Assembly (NCBI GenBank): GCA_964250925.1
Contig: CAXUHU010000018.1
Span: 1-43,491 of the forward strand
Origin: BOG-908 sp964250925
GTDB taxonomy: Bacteria; Pseudomonadota; Alphaproteobacteria; Acetobacterales; Acetobacteraceae
Reading direction: 5' to 3'
DNA: 43,491 bases
The notes under the pieces are model-generated. The model had not been told where the DNA came from, made no database searches, and saw only the letters and a program-made list of their open reading frames with translations. The translations under genes were made by a program, and so were the position numbers. Below are positions 1 to 10,416 of this stretch, piece by piece (the first letter of the stretch is position 1; every line of letters begins with the position of its first letter).

Positions 1-464
1 GCCCACAAGTAGAAACATGTCTACGTCACAGGCGCTGGTCAAGCCGAGATGCGATCGGACTCGCGCCTGACCTCAGGCACCGTCACGCCCATCATGTCGC
101 CGTCGTCCACCGCGCTGCCAGCGCTGCCTCGTCCTAGCCATCCTTATTGGCAGGGCGCAGCGGCAGAACCATTCATCGGTGGTCGGCCTCCGGGATAGCC
201 TCGACGCCGCGCCGAAGCTCGTTCACGCTCATGGGTCACTTGGCGCTCAGGATGCCGCATATCGCGCCCTCGGCACGGTCGACAACGTCCAGCACGTGGA
301 CGGAGGTGTGGATCGGCTCGAAGAGGGACTGGTGACGCCGCTCATGTCGTGGTGGCGCACCCGCCCCCGTCCAGCGACAACGGTTTGCAAGTCAGCTGGC
401 CATCCCTCGCCCACCGTGACAACTGCAGCCTTCACTGGTGTCGCCGCGCCCCCACTTGCGACTT
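1..464. other. Upstream flank without a recognisable gene
   Basis: I see no convincing coding region here. Open frames exist on both strands, but their translations are rich in Arg, Ala, Pro and Ser in the way high-GC shadow frames are, and none resembles a family I know. The minus strand around 250-350 has a short stretch that could be an old gene remnant, but it is interrupted by stops and I cannot name it. Confidence 0.4.
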
Positions 465-1823
465 ATGCTCCAGACCCTGCCGCCGCGCGCTCCCCTACCG
501 ACCCGGCTGCGCACGCAGCTGGAATCCTTCCTGGTATTGCGCCGCAACTTCCTCGAGCTATGGGGGCAGCCGGCCTACGAGCTCGAGATTTTGCCAGGGC
601 GTTTCCTGGGCCGCGAGCAGCTCATGATAAACGCGCCGGAGGCGATCCGCCACGTGCTGGTGGGCAACGCAGACAATTACCAGCGTAACCCGGCCACCCG
701 CCGCGTGCTGCAGCCGGTGCTGGGCGGCGGGCTGTTCCTGGCCGAGGGTGAGGCGTGGCGCCACCAGCGGCGCACCATCGCGCCGGCGCTGGTGCCGCGC
801 ACCATGCCGATCCTGGCGCATCATGTGGTGGCCGCCAGCGCCGCCAAGGAGGCCGAGCTCGCGGCGCTGACGCACCGTCCGGTCGAGTTGCTGCCGCATT
901 TGCAGCATTTGGCGTTGGCCATCGCCGGGCAGTCGATGTTCTCCCTCGAGATGTCGGGCTTCGCCGGCGAGTTGCGCCGCCTGCTGATGAGCTACGGCGC
1001 CCGTTATGCCACGCCGGGCATCCTGGACCTGTTGCTACCGGAAAACGTCCCGTCGCTGGTGGACCGCGGTCGGGCCACCTTCCGCACGGAATGGCTCGCC
1101 TTTCTCGACCGCCTGATCGCCGTACGGGCATCCTTGCCGCCGGCCGAGAACCGTGCGCGCGACCTGTTCGACCTGCTGTCGGCCGCGCGCGACCCGGAGA
1201 CAGGGGCAGGCTTTGACCACGCGCAGCTGCGTGACGAGGTCAGCACGATGATCCTGGCCGGCCACGAGACGACGGCTGTGACCCTGTTCTGGTCGATTTA
1301 CCTGGCAGCCCTGTATCCCGAGCAGCAGGAGCGGCTGGCGGCTGAAGTGGCGGGCCTCGACCTCGGGCCTGCGCAGGCGGCTGCGTCGATCCCGCTCATG
1401 CCGCGCGTTCGCGCCCATGTGGACGAGGCGCTGCGGCTGTATCCGCCGGCCTTCCTGATTGTGCGCCAGGCGCAGCAGGCCGACAGCATCATGGGCCACG
1501 CCGTCTCGCCGGGCACGACCATCACCATCAGCCCCTGGGTGCTGCATCGCCACCATGCGCGCTGGCACGCGCCCGACGCCTTCGACCCGGACCGCTTCAT
1601 GCCCGGCGCTCCCGCCCCCGAGCGCTACGCCTACATGCCGTTCGGCGCCGGGCCGCGAATCTGCGTGGGCGCCCAGTTCGCGCTGACCGAGGCGGTGCTG
1701 GTGCTGGCCCGGCTGTTGCGTGCGTTCCGCATCGAGCTGGCCGGCACCGGCCAGGTGTTGCCGCGCGCGATCGTGACGACCCAGCCGGACCGGCCGGTGC
1801 GCTTCGTACTCTCGCCGCGCTGA
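465..1823 (+). CDS. Cytochrome P450
   Basis: Haem-thiolate monooxygenase; members hydroxylate hydrophobic substrates using electrons from a ferredoxin or reductase partner, none of which is encoded nearby. The translation has the I-helix oxygen-activation motif AGHETT (about residues 265-270 from this start), the K-helix ExxR as EALR, a downstream DPDRF, and the Cys-ligand loop FGAGPRICVG, so all diagnostic elements are intact. Length of about 452 residues is normal for a soluble bacterial P450. There is no membrane anchor. I chose the ATG at 465; a GTG at 438 in the same frame adds nine residues and neither has a strong ribosome binding site. The substrate cannot be told from sequence. It stands alone, with a secreted-protein gene 70 bases downstream. 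Confidence 0.93.
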   Translation: MLQTLPPRAPLPTRLRTQLESFLVLRRNFLELWGQPAYELEILPGRFLGREQLMINAPEAIRHVLVGNADNYQRNPATRRVLQPVLGGGLFLAEGEAWRHQRRTIAPALVPRTMPILAHHVVAASAAKEAELAALTHRPVELLPHLQHLALAIAGQSMFSLEMSGFAGELRRLLMSYGARYATPGILDLLLPENVPSLVDRGRATFRTEWLAFLDRLIAVRASLPPAENRARDLFDLLSAARDPETGAGFDHAQLRDEVSTMILAGHETTAVTLFWSIYLAALYPEQQERLAAEVAGLDLGPAQAAASIPLMPRVRAHVDEALRLYPPAFLIVRQAQQADSIMGHAVSPGTTITISPWVLHRHHARWHAPDAFDPDRFMPGAPAPERYAYMPFGAGPRICVGAQFALTEAVLVLARLLRAFRIELAGTGQVLPRAIVTTQPDRPVRFVLSPR

Positions 1824-1893
1824 TCGGCATGTCGGCCTGATCGCAACCCGGCCCCGGTCGCGGTGTTTGGGCAGGCAACGATCCACCCCGTGT

Positions 1894-2373
1894 ATGAGGG
1901 ACAACCCGGTGCGAATTTTGACCCTGACTTCGGCGACCCTGCTGGGACTCGCCACAACTCCGGTGCTGGCCCAGACGTTTGCCCACGAGCCCGGCACCGG
2001 GCTGAGCGGCCCGGCTTCGGCCAAGGCCAGCAACATCACTGAATCGGACACGCAGTCGCCGATCGCGCCTCATTTGCCGCAACCGCAAAGCGGCTTGAAC
2101 GAGGGCCCGCGTGGCTACCTGCGTGCCGCCGACCGCGCGTTGGCCATGCACCGCACCGGTGAGGCGCAACAAGCCTTGGAGATGGCGGAAACGCGCCTGC
2201 TGGATCGGTCGACCCCGGCTAATGCAGCGGGCCAGCCGTCGCAGAACCAGATGGTGGCACGGGTCGCCGACGCACGGCGGGCGCTCGGCGCCGGCGACCT
2301 GGCGGCTGCACGGGCGGCAATCAAGATGGGACTGGCCGGCGCCCCGCCGGGCGATGAACAGGGTGAATACTGA
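1894..2373 (+). CDS. Small secreted protein of unknown function
   Basis: The protein of about 159 residues begins with a basic stretch and a hydrophobic core ending in PVLAQ, a typical Sec signal peptide with a plausible signal peptidase I site after Ala. The mature part is Ala/Gln-rich. It has two helical stretches, around YLRAADRALAMHRTGEAQQA and the C-terminal ARRALGAGDLAAARAAIKMG, that look like short TPR-type helices, so a periplasmic scaffold or adaptor is possible. That is inference; I do not recognise a named family. Alternative starts are TTG 1867 (which would bury the signal peptide) and GTG 1909. The ATG at 1894 or the GTG at 1909 fits a signal peptide best. A terminator-like hairpin follows at 2504-2533. 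Confidence 0.72.
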   Translation: MRDNPVRILTLTSATLLGLATTPVLAQTFAHEPGTGLSGPASAKASNITESDTQSPIAPHLPQPQSGLNEGPRGYLRAADRALAMHRTGEAQQALEMAETRLLDRSTPANAAGQPSQNQMVARVADARRALGAGDLAAARAAIKMGLAGAPPGDEQGEY

Positions 2374-2503
2374 AATCTCGGCTGGTCCGGCTTAGTCGGC
2401 AGGACAGCTGCACGCAGCCCTGCCATACGCCCCCCGTTCGGCAGTGGTTTTCTCTCGCATCTGCGAACGCCAGCGCCTATCTAGATGCCACACGCGGTAC
2501 CCC

Positions 2504-2533
2504 AAGGGTCTGACACATCGGTCAGGCCCTTTT
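2504..2533 (+). terminator. Intrinsic terminator or attenuator ahead of typA
   Basis: AAGGGTCTGAC and GTCAGGCCCTT form a stem of about 11 pairs (one G-T wobble) around the loop ACATCG. A TTTT run follows directly. It lies 38 bases before the typA start codon and 131 bases after the secreted-protein gene, so it could end the upstream transcript or attenuate typA. Confidence 0.65.
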
Positions 2534-2570
2534 CGTATGGGCCGCACCCCTCTCTCGTCAGAAGTGCCCC

Positions 2571-4394
<1,824 letters not shown>

Positions 4395-4904
4395 CCGTGT
4401 CGCGCCAATGCGTAATGCGGCTTGCGCGGTGACCTGATCGCGGCAGAACGATGCAGGCCGTGTCGGTTTTGGGCTATTCGGGTAGTGGTGGGCAGCGGGC
4501 AAATGCCGATCACAGACGGTGACACGCGGCTGTTTGCTAAATCCATCGCCAACACAGATAGCGTGCGCATTCGTTAGCGGAAATGCCGCAAACACACGTG
4601 AATAAGCGACACGCACCTTCGCGCACTGTCACCTCTGCGCTGATCGGAGCAGGACTTGCACCAGCCTGACAGGGCGCGGCGTCCCTTCACGCGGATGCCC
4701 GGGTCGTGCTGCCGGACCACATGCACGCTATCTGGACGTTGCCTGACACCGACGACGACTGCATAGGCGGGAAGCGCTCCGCTTTTCCGGCCTACGTGGC
4801 AAGGAAGACAGGCGGAAGACCGACACCGTGACAGTTCGCCCTGCCTCGCGCTAGAAGCGCCGCTCTGCCCGCGGCATCATGCCCCGGCGACCACGGAGTG
4901 ACCC
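4395..4904. other. Intergenic region carrying a transposase relic
   Basis: This stretch of about 510 bases lies between typA and dapA. Its only recognisable content is the broken RAYT transposase at 4665-4829. The first 270 bases show nothing I can identify; open frames on the minus strand here are continuations of typA antisense. Confidence 0.6.
4665..4829 (+). pseudogene. REP-associated tyrosine transposase (RAYT) fragment, frameshifted
   Basis: Reading from about 4689 gives HADARVVLPDHMHAIWTLP followed by an acidic DTDDD. This is the catalytic His-hydrophobic-His block of the IS200-related RAYT (TnpA_REP) family, normally written VVLPDHMHxxWTLP. The preceding bases encode RARRPF in another frame, which is what usually precedes this block, so one base appears lost near 4688. 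After DTDDD the frame loses the expected continuation and stops at 4829. Only the central part of the gene survives, so it cannot encode an active transposase. Strand and family call are fairly secure; exact ends are not. Confidence 0.75.
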
Positions 4905-5783
4905 ATGTTCAAGGGCTCGATCGTCGCCCTGATCACCCCCATGCGCGAAGACGGGTCGCTCGACGAGCAGGCAATGGCGCGTTTTGCGGAGTGGCAGATT
5001 GACCAAGGCACCAAGGGCCTCGTTCCCGTTGGCACGACGGGCGAGTCGCCCACCTTGACCCATGCCGAGCACCAGCGCGTCATCGAAATCGTCGTGGACG
5101 CTGCGGCGGGGCGGGTGCCGGTGATTGCCGGCGCAGGGTCGAACAGCACGGCCGAGGCGGTGTCGCTGGCGCAGCATGCCAAGCGCGCCGGCGCCGACGG
5201 AGTCATGGTCGTTACGCCGTACTACAACAAGCCGTCGCAGGAAGGGCTTTTCCTGCACTACACGGCGGTGGCCGATGCTGCCGACTTGCCGCTGATCATC
5301 TACAACATTCCGTCGCGCAGCGTGATCGACATGAGCGTGGAGACGATGGCGCGGTTGGCCCGCCACCCCAACATCGTGGGCGTGAAGGATGCCACCGCGA
5401 ATTTGTCGCGGCCGCTGCATACGCGTCGCGCGTGCGGGGCGGATTTCGTGCAGTTGTCCGGCGAGGACCATACCGTGCTGCCGTTCCTGGCGGCCGGCGG
5501 GCATGGTTGCATTTCGGTGACTGCCAACGTGGCCCCGCGCCTGTGCGCCGAAATACATCGAGCCTGGACCGAAGGGCGCGTGAGCGACGCGATCGCATTG
5601 CAGGACGGCATAGTGCCGCTGCACGATTCGATGTTCTGCGAGAGCAACCCCGGCCCGGTGAAATACGCGGCGAGCCTGCTCGGCATGACCGACGCGTATT
5701 GCAGGCTGCCGTTGGCGCCGATCAGCGAGGCGGCGCGCGCGCGGGTGCGTGCCGCGATGACCGAAGTGCGGTTGTTGAATTGA
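4905..5783 (+). CDS. dapA: 4-hydroxy-tetrahydrodipicolinate synthase
   Basis: Condenses pyruvate with aspartate semialdehyde, the first committed step of lysine and diaminopimelate synthesis, in the cytoplasm. The protein is a 292-residue TIM barrel, the usual length. GTTGESPTL near residue 43 is the substrate-binding loop, YYNKPSQEGL contains the catalytic Tyr, and VGVKDAT places the Schiff-base lysine at K161. The start MFKGSIVALITPM matches the family. smpB begins 12 bases after the stop, a pairing common in alphaproteobacteria, so the two are probably co-transcribed. Confidence 0.97.
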   Translation: MFKGSIVALITPMREDGSLDEQAMARFAEWQIDQGTKGLVPVGTTGESPTLTHAEHQRVIEIVVDAAAGRVPVIAGAGSNSTAEAVSLAQHAKRAGADGVMVVTPYYNKPSQEGLFLHYTAVADAADLPLIIYNIPSRSVIDMSVETMARLARHPNIVGVKDATANLSRPLHTRRACGADFVQLSGEDHTVLPFLAAGGHGCISVTANVAPRLCAEIHRAWTEGRVSDAIALQDGIVPLHDSMFCESNPGPVKYAASLLGMTDAYCRLPLAPISEAARARVRAAMTEVRLLN

Positions 5784-5795
5784 AAGAGCGCCGGC

Positions 5796-6281
5796 TTGGC
5801 TGAAAAGAAAACGAAATCGGGCCTGATTACGCATGGCTTGGCGGCACAGAACCGGCGCGCGCGTTTCGACTACGCGATCAAGGAAACCGTCGAGGCCGGC
5901 CTGGTGCTGCGTGGGCCGGAGGTCAAGTCGCTGCGCCACGGCCGCGCCACCATCACCGAAGCCTGGGCCGGCGAGCGCGAGGGCGAGCTGTTTCTGTTCA
6001 ACTGCTACATCCCTGAATACCAGGCCGGCGTGCTGTCGCGCTTCGAGCCGCGGGCGCCGCGCAAGCTGCTGCTGCACAAGAAGGAGATCGGCCGGCTGTT
6101 GGCCCATACGACCCGTAACGGCTACACGCTGGTGCCGCTGGACATACACTTCAACGACAAGGGCGTGGCCAAGGTGGTGCTGGGCGTGGGGCAGGGGCGC
6201 AACAAGGCGGACAAGCGCCATGCGATCGCCGACCGGGATTGGCAGCGCGATAAGGCTCGGATCATGCGCGATAGGGGTTAG
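5796..6281 (+). CDS. smpB: SsrA-binding protein SmpB
   Basis: Binds tmRNA and delivers it to stalled ribosomes for trans-translation. The 161-residue protein has the beta-barrel core (ARFDYAIKETVEAGLVLRG, EVKSLRHGRA), FNCYIPEY and the basic C-terminal tail with GRNKADKRHAIADRDW, which enters the ribosomal decoding site. The start codon is TTG at 5796; the N-terminal AEKKTKSGLITHG looks normal for the family, and no better ATG lies in frame upstream. It follows dapA by 12 bases. The tmRNA gene itself is not in the window. Confidence 0.96.
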   Translation: MAEKKTKSGLITHGLAAQNRRARFDYAIKETVEAGLVLRGPEVKSLRHGRATITEAWAGEREGELFLFNCYIPEYQAGVLSRFEPRAPRKLLLHKKEIGRLLAHTTRNGYTLVPLDIHFNDKGVAKVVLGVGQGRNKADKRHAIADRDWQRDKARIMRDRG

Positions 6282-6336
6282 GCAAGCCGTCCTTTGCAAT
6301 AAGGACCAAATCTTTGCTTTTGGAGGGCTGAACCGG

Positions 6337-6543
6337 TCAGGGTTGCAAGACGCTGCTGCAATCTGCGTGGCCGGACAGAACGCAATCCTGGAACAGCGCC
6401 TGGCTGTGAAGCGCGTCGATCAAGTATAGTCCCACGACGACGAGCAGAAGGCTGACCGCCAGCCCCGCCAGGCTTCCAGTCTGGCGCCGGGGCTCGGTGT
6501 CGTAGTCGGCCGTCAGGCGTGTGATCGGGGCCATCGTCACCAC
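6337..6543 (-). CDS. Small single-span membrane protein
   Basis: A 68-residue protein (65 if the ATG at 6534 is used) has one clear transmembrane segment, LAGLAVSLLLVVVGLYLIDAL, preceded by a basic RRQTG. This suggests an N-in topology with the C-terminus outside. The short outer tail carries two Cys (QDCVLSGHADC), the pattern of a possible disulphide. It resembles small uncharacterised membrane proteins I associate with Acetobacteraceae, but no function is known to me. It starts 20 bases after the alpha/beta hydrolase stop on the same strand, so it is probably the last gene of that cluster. Confidence 0.7.
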   Translation of the reverse strand: MVTMAPITRLTADYDTEPRRQTGSLAGLAVSLLLVVVGLYLIDALHSQALFQDCVLSGHADCSSVLQP

Positions 6544-6562
6544 AGCATCGGATGGTCGCAGC

Positions 6563-7339
6563 CTAGACCATCTTCTGACCGTTTAGAAAGTCTTCGACGA
6601 CGCTCCCGAACGCGTCGGGCCGGTCGGCGTGTAGCCAATGGCCGGCATCCTTCAGGCGAACCAGCGTGGCGTTTGGGAACAGCGCCAGCGTGGCGGGCCA
6701 GGCATCCTCCTGGACATAGCCGGACCGTGCGCCGGCGATGAACAGGGTAGGGCCGTCGTAACGCGAATCCGCGGGTAGGTCGGGCCAACCTTCGATAGCG
6801 TCGATACCGGCGGCGATTTCATCGAGCCCAATGCGCCAACGCGGCGACGGGCCAGGCACCAGGTTCTGTAGAAGCAACCCTCGCACGGCAGCATCGGGCA
6901 CATCGGCCGCCAGCGCTGCGTCGGCTTGCCGCCGGTCCAGGCCAGGGGTGAGCGCCAATGCCTGCAGCGCGGCCGCCACGCGGGCGTTGTGGTGGGCATA
7001 GCCGACGGGCGCGATGTCGGCCACGACGAGACGCGCAACCTGCGCGGGTGTTTCGGCGGCCAGCATCATGGCGACCTTGCCGCCCATCGAGTGGCCCAGC
7101 ACGCAAGCCGGCAGCGCGCCGCGGTCTGCCAACGTTTGCCGAACGTCGTCCGCCATCGCCGCATACGTCATGCCGGAGGCGTGCGGGCTGGCTCCATGAT
7201 TTCGCAGGTCGATCGATAGAACCCGGTGGCGCTGCGCCAGCCTGCGAGCGACCATGCCAAGGTTTTGCGCCCGTCCGAACAGCCCATGCAGCAGGCAGAC
7301 GGGCGAACCGCTCCCCTGCTCCACCGCGTGCAGGATCAT
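6563..7339 (-). CDS. Alpha/beta-fold hydrolase (YbfF-like esterase)
   Basis: A soluble 258-residue serine hydrolase. The nucleophile elbow GHSMGG places the catalytic Ser at residue 84, LHGLFG near residue 18 forms the oxyanion region, and DAGHWLHAD supplies the catalytic His near residue 234. The early IDLRNHGAS motif is typical of the YbfF branch, which hydrolyses short acyl esters or acyl-CoA; the substrate here is unknown. The quinone oxidoreductase gene ends only seven bases upstream, so both belong to one minus-strand operon with the small membrane protein downstream. Confidence 0.9.
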   Translation of the reverse strand: MILHAVEQGSGSPVCLLHGLFGRAQNLGMVARRLAQRHRVLSIDLRNHGASPHASGMTYAAMADDVRQTLADRGALPACVLGHSMGGKVAMMLAAETPAQVARLVVADIAPVGYAHHNARVAAALQALALTPGLDRRQADAALAADVPDAAVRGLLLQNLVPGPSPRWRIGLDEIAAGIDAIEGWPDLPADSRYDGPTLFIAGARSGYVQEDAWPATLALFPNATLVRLKDAGHWLHADRPDAFGSVVEDFLNGQKMV

Positions 7340-7346
7340 CGCGCCG

Positions 7347-8333
7347 CTAGCCCAATGTCAGCACGATCTTGCCGATATGGCGGCTGCGTTCCATCAGCGC
7401 ATGCGCCTCGGCCACCCGGGCCAGCGGAAAGACGTCGTGGATCACCGGTGCACACTGCCCAGCATCCAGCTTTGGCCACACGTGGCGGTGCAGTTCGTCG
7501 GCTATTGCGCCCTTCTCCGCCCGCGTGCGGGGGCGCATGGTCGAACCCGTGATGGTCAGCCGCTTCATCATGACCAGGGCGAAGTTGAGGTCCGGATCGT
7601 GCACGCCGCCCTGCACGGCGATCACGACCAGCCGGCCGTCGCGCGCCAGTGCCTGCGTGTTGCGCGACAGGTAGGAGCCGGCGACCATGTCCAGCACGAC
7701 GTCCACGCCCCGCCCGCCGGTCAGCGCGCCGATGCGGGCAACGAAATCTTCGGTTCGGTAATCGATCGCCGCCTCTGCACCCAGCGCCACGCAGGCCTGG
7801 CATTTTTCCGCTGAGCCGGCGGTGGCGAACACGCGGGCATCGAAGGCGCGGGACAGTTGGATGGCCGTGGTGCCGATGCCGCTGCTGCCGCCATGCACCA
7901 GCGCCGTCTCGCCGGGCGCCAGTCGGCCCAGGCCGAACAGGTTGGCCCACACGGTGAATAGCGTTTCGGGCAGGGCGGCCGCGCGCACCGCATCGTAATC
8001 CTTGGGCCAGGGCAGGCATTGAGCGGTGGGTGCCACGCAATACTCCGCATAGCCGCCGCCATTGACCAGCGCGCAGACCTGTCTGCCGTGCTCCAGGCCG
8101 CCAGCCGCGCCATCGCCAAAGGCGACGACTTCGCCCGCCACCTCAAGGCCCAGCACCGGGCTCGCATCGCTTGGCGGCGGGTACAGCCCCTTGCGCTGCT
8201 GAACGTCGGGCCGGTTCACGCCGGCCGCTGCCACTCTGATCAGCACCTCGCCCGCCCCGGGCTGTGGCACCGGCGCCCGGTCCACCCGCATCGCCTCGGG
8301 ACCACCCGGCTTGGCCACGTTCACCTGCCGCAT
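7347..8333 (-). CDS. NAD(P)H quinone oxidoreductase (zeta-crystallin/PIG3 type)
   Basis: Zinc-free medium-chain dehydrogenase/reductase that reduces quinones or enones with NADPH. The N-terminal GroES-like domain contains AAGVNRPDVQQRKGLYPPP, typical of the PIG3 branch. The Rossmann fold carries the nucleotide-binding loop HGGSSGIGTTAIQL instead of a classical GxGxxG, also usual for quinone reductases. The zinc-ligand cysteines of alcohol dehydrogenases are absent. Start: ATG at 8333 gives MRQVNVAKPGGPEAM; a GTG at 8348 would add five residues. It leads a compact minus-strand cluster with the hydrolase. Confidence 0.92.
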   Translation of the reverse strand: MRQVNVAKPGGPEAMRVDRAPVPQPGAGEVLIRVAAAGVNRPDVQQRKGLYPPPSDASPVLGLEVAGEVVAFGDGAAGGLEHGRQVCALVNGGGYAEYCVAPTAQCLPWPKDYDAVRAAALPETLFTVWANLFGLGRLAPGETALVHGGSSGIGTTAIQLSRAFDARVFATAGSAEKCQACVALGAEAAIDYRTEDFVARIGALTGGRGVDVVLDMVAGSYLSRNTQALARDGRLVVIAVQGGVHDPDLNFALVMMKRLTITGSTMRPRTRAEKGAIADELHRHVWPKLDAGQCAPVIHDVFPLARVAEAHALMERSRHIGKIVLTLG

Positions 8334-8351
8334 GCTGTCGGGCAGCACGGC

Positions 8352-8492
8352 CTAGCAGCCCGCATGCATCGGCGGCGGTGGCGGGTCGCCAGGCACCTCG
8401 ATCGGCTCCGGCGGCTCCTCGATCGGGACCGGAGCGTCCGGATCCGGGTATTCCGGCGGCACGAACGGCACGGGATCTGCGGGGACCTGCAT
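8352..8492 (-). CDS. Short proline-rich acidic peptide
   Basis: From the ATG at 8492 the frame encodes 46 residues made almost only of Pro, Asp, Glu and Val, with repeats such as PEYPDPDAPVPIEEPPEPIE and a polyproline end. A longer form from ATG 8567 would add 25 residues (MTVRLIASLADAHAA...) that could act as a weak signal sequence. Its stop is immediately before the start of the quinone oxidoreductase on the same strand. The composition is unlike a random shadow frame, but there is no overlapping true gene to explain it, and short proline-rich secreted peptides are common in alphaproteobacteria. Function unknown. Confidence 0.45.
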   Translation of the reverse strand: MQVPADPVPFVPPEYPDPDAPVPIEEPPEPIEVPGDPPPPPMHAGC

Positions 8493-8588
8493 GGCGCCAC
8501 AACACGCCCTGTGTCCGCCGGTTGCGGCATGGGCGTCCGCAAGGCTAGCAATCAGACGCACGGTCATCGCCGGCCGACGGACAGGATC

Positions 8589-10400
8589 ATGCCGCCAACC
8601 CCCACGCAGGCTGAGGCCAAGCCGCCCATCGTTTTGCGCCGGCGCCGCGGCCTGGGCGACGTGGCCCTGCACGCACCGCTGGTCCTGCGCAGCCTGGTGC
8701 GCGGCGGCGAAATCTGGCTCGTCGTCGTCGCAGCCTGTCTCGGCGCCACGGCCGGCCTGCTGGTGGTTGCGATGAACCAGACCACCCAGCTTGCCCACGA
8801 GTGGCTGTTCGCCCTGCCGCCGGCCCAGCGCCTGTCGGGCCAGCCGCGGTTGATACTCTGGCGTGCGCTGACCGTGCCCGGCGTCGGGGGCCTGTGCATG
8901 GGCGCGTTCACCTGGGCGCTGGCCCGTTGGCGGCCGGCGCGCACGATCGATCCGATCGAGGCCAACGCGGTGTTCGGTGGCAAGATGTCGGTGAACGACA
9001 GCCTCGTTGTGGTGGCCCAAACGCTGCTCAGCAACGGCGTCGGTGCGTCGGTGGGGCTGGAGGCTGGCTACACGCAGATCGGCGCCGCGATCGCCTCGCG
9101 CGTCGGTCGCCTCTTTCGCGTGCGCCGGGCCGATCTCCGTCTGCTGGTCGGCTGCGGCGCGGCGGGCGCCATTGCCAGCGCGTTCAACGCCCCGCTCACC
9201 GGTGCCTTCTACGCCTTCGAACTCGTCATCGGCACCTACACGCTGGCCACGCTGGCACCCGTGGTGGCCTCGGCCATCAGCGCGGTGATGGTGCAACGGG
9301 TTATCCTGGGCGACGAGCCGGGCTACGGTGTGGTGCTGCCTTCAGGGATCGAGACGGCCGACTTCCTGCCTGTCCTGGCCTTGGGCGTGCTCTGTGCCGC
9401 AGCCGGCATCGCCATCATGTACAGCGTCACCCTTACCGAGCAGGTTTTCACACGCAGCAGGGTGCCCACCTGGCTTCGGCCGGCCATTGGCGGGCTGGTG
9501 GTGGGCGGGATGGCGCTGCTGACCCCGGCGGTGATGAGCGCCGGGCATGGCGCGTTGCGGGCGTGGCTGGCGGCGGCGGTGCCGTTGCGCGCGCTGCTGC
9601 TGCTGCTGCTGCTGAAGGCGGCGGCTTCGGCCATATCGCTCGGGTCGGGGTTCCGCGGCGGCCTGTTCTTTGCCTCGCTGTTCCTGGGTGCGTTGCTGGG
9701 CAAGTCGTTTGCGGCCCTGATGCTGCTCGCCTGGCCGGTGCCGGTGTTCCCCGATTCCGTCTATGGCTTGATCGGCATGAGCGGCTTGGCTGTGGCCATC
9801 GTCGGCGGGCCGCTGACGATGACGTTCCTGGCGCTGGAGAGCACCGGCAGCCTGCCGGTCACCGTGGCTGTTCTGGCGGCCGCTGTCGTCTCGTCGCTGA
9901 CGGTGCGGCGCACCTTCGGCTACTCGTTCGCCACCTGGCGCTTCCACCTGCGCGGCGAGAGCATACGAAGCGCCGTCGATATCGGCTGGATGCGCAGCCT
10001 GACGGTGGGACGGATGATGCGCCGCGACGTGCGCCCGGTCCGCTGCGACATGACGCTGGCCGCCTTCCGCCACGACTACCCGCTGGGTTCGGCGACCCGC
10101 GTGGTGGCCGTCGATCTGCAGGATCGCTACGCCGGCATCGTGTGGGTGGCCGACGCACACGCGCAGGAGCTGACGGCCGCGCGCGTGTCGGAACTGCTGC
10201 ACCACACCGCCGCCGTGTTGACCCCGCAGATGACGGTGAAGGAGGCTGCCACCTTGTTCGAGCAGGCCGAAGCGGACGCGCTGGCGGTGGTGGATGGTCC
10301 GGAGACGTTGCGGGTGATGGGGGTGCTGACCGAGCAGTTCGCGCTGCGGCGCTACAGCGAGGAGCTGGAGCGGCGGCGGCGGGATTTGAGCGGGGAATGA
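8589..10400 (+). CDS. ClC-family chloride channel/antiporter with CBS domains
   Basis: An integral membrane protein of about 603 residues. The ClC transmembrane domain spans roughly residues 40-440, with cytoplasmic CBS-like repeats from about 475 to the end (VGRMMRRDVRPVRCD..., VSELLHHTAAVLTPQMTVKEA). The filter segment usually written GREGP reads GLEAG here (residues 156-160), and the later loop is GSGFRGGLFFASLFLGALLG. This looks like the divergent bacterial branch of ClC proteins, so ion choice and channel-versus-antiporter mode cannot be stated. The ATG at 8589 is chosen because the frame upstream is antisense to the quinone oxidoreductase gene. A pure CTG tract encodes seven consecutive leucines. 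Confidence 0.93.
   Translation: MPPTPTQAEAKPPIVLRRRRGLGDVALHAPLVLRSLVRGGEIWLVVVAACLGATAGLLVVAMNQTTQLAHEWLFALPPAQRLSGQPRLILWRALTVPGVGGLCMGAFTWALARWRPARTIDPIEANAVFGGKMSVNDSLVVVAQTLLSNGVGASVGLEAGYTQIGAAIASRVGRLFRVRRADLRLLVGCGAAGAIASAFNAPLTGAFYAFELVIGTYTLATLAPVVASAISAVMVQRVILGDEPGYGVVLPSGIETADFLPVLALGVLCAAAGIAIMYSVTLTEQVFTRSRVPTWLRPAIGGLVVGGMALLTPAVMSAGHGALRAWLAAAVPLRALLLLLLLKAAASAISLGSGFRGGLFFASLFLGALLGKSFAALMLLAWPVPVFPDSVYGLIGMSGLAVAIVGGPLTMTFLALESTGSLPVTVAVLAAAVVSSLTVRRTFGYSFATWRFHLRGESIRSAVDIGWMRSLTVGRMMRRDVRPVRCDMTLAAFRHDYPLGSATRVVAVDLQDRYAGIVWVADAHAQELTAARVSELLHHTAAVLTPQMTVKEAATLFEQAEADALAVVDGPETLRVMGVLTEQFALRRYSEELERRRRDLSGE
9594..9614 (+). repeat. (CTG)7 trinucleotide tract inside the ClC gene
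   Basis: Seven perfect CTG copies encode Leu336-Leu342 of the ClC protein inside a membrane helix. Copy-number change would stay in frame and only lengthen or shorten the helix. Confidence 0.9.
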
Positions 10401-10416
10401 TGATACCGATGGCGCG

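Noticed and set aside
9594..9614. CTG tract as a CRISPR or regulatory repeat
   Set aside because: It is a plain trinucleotide run in a leucine-rich helix; no spacers or repeat units exist anywhere in the window.
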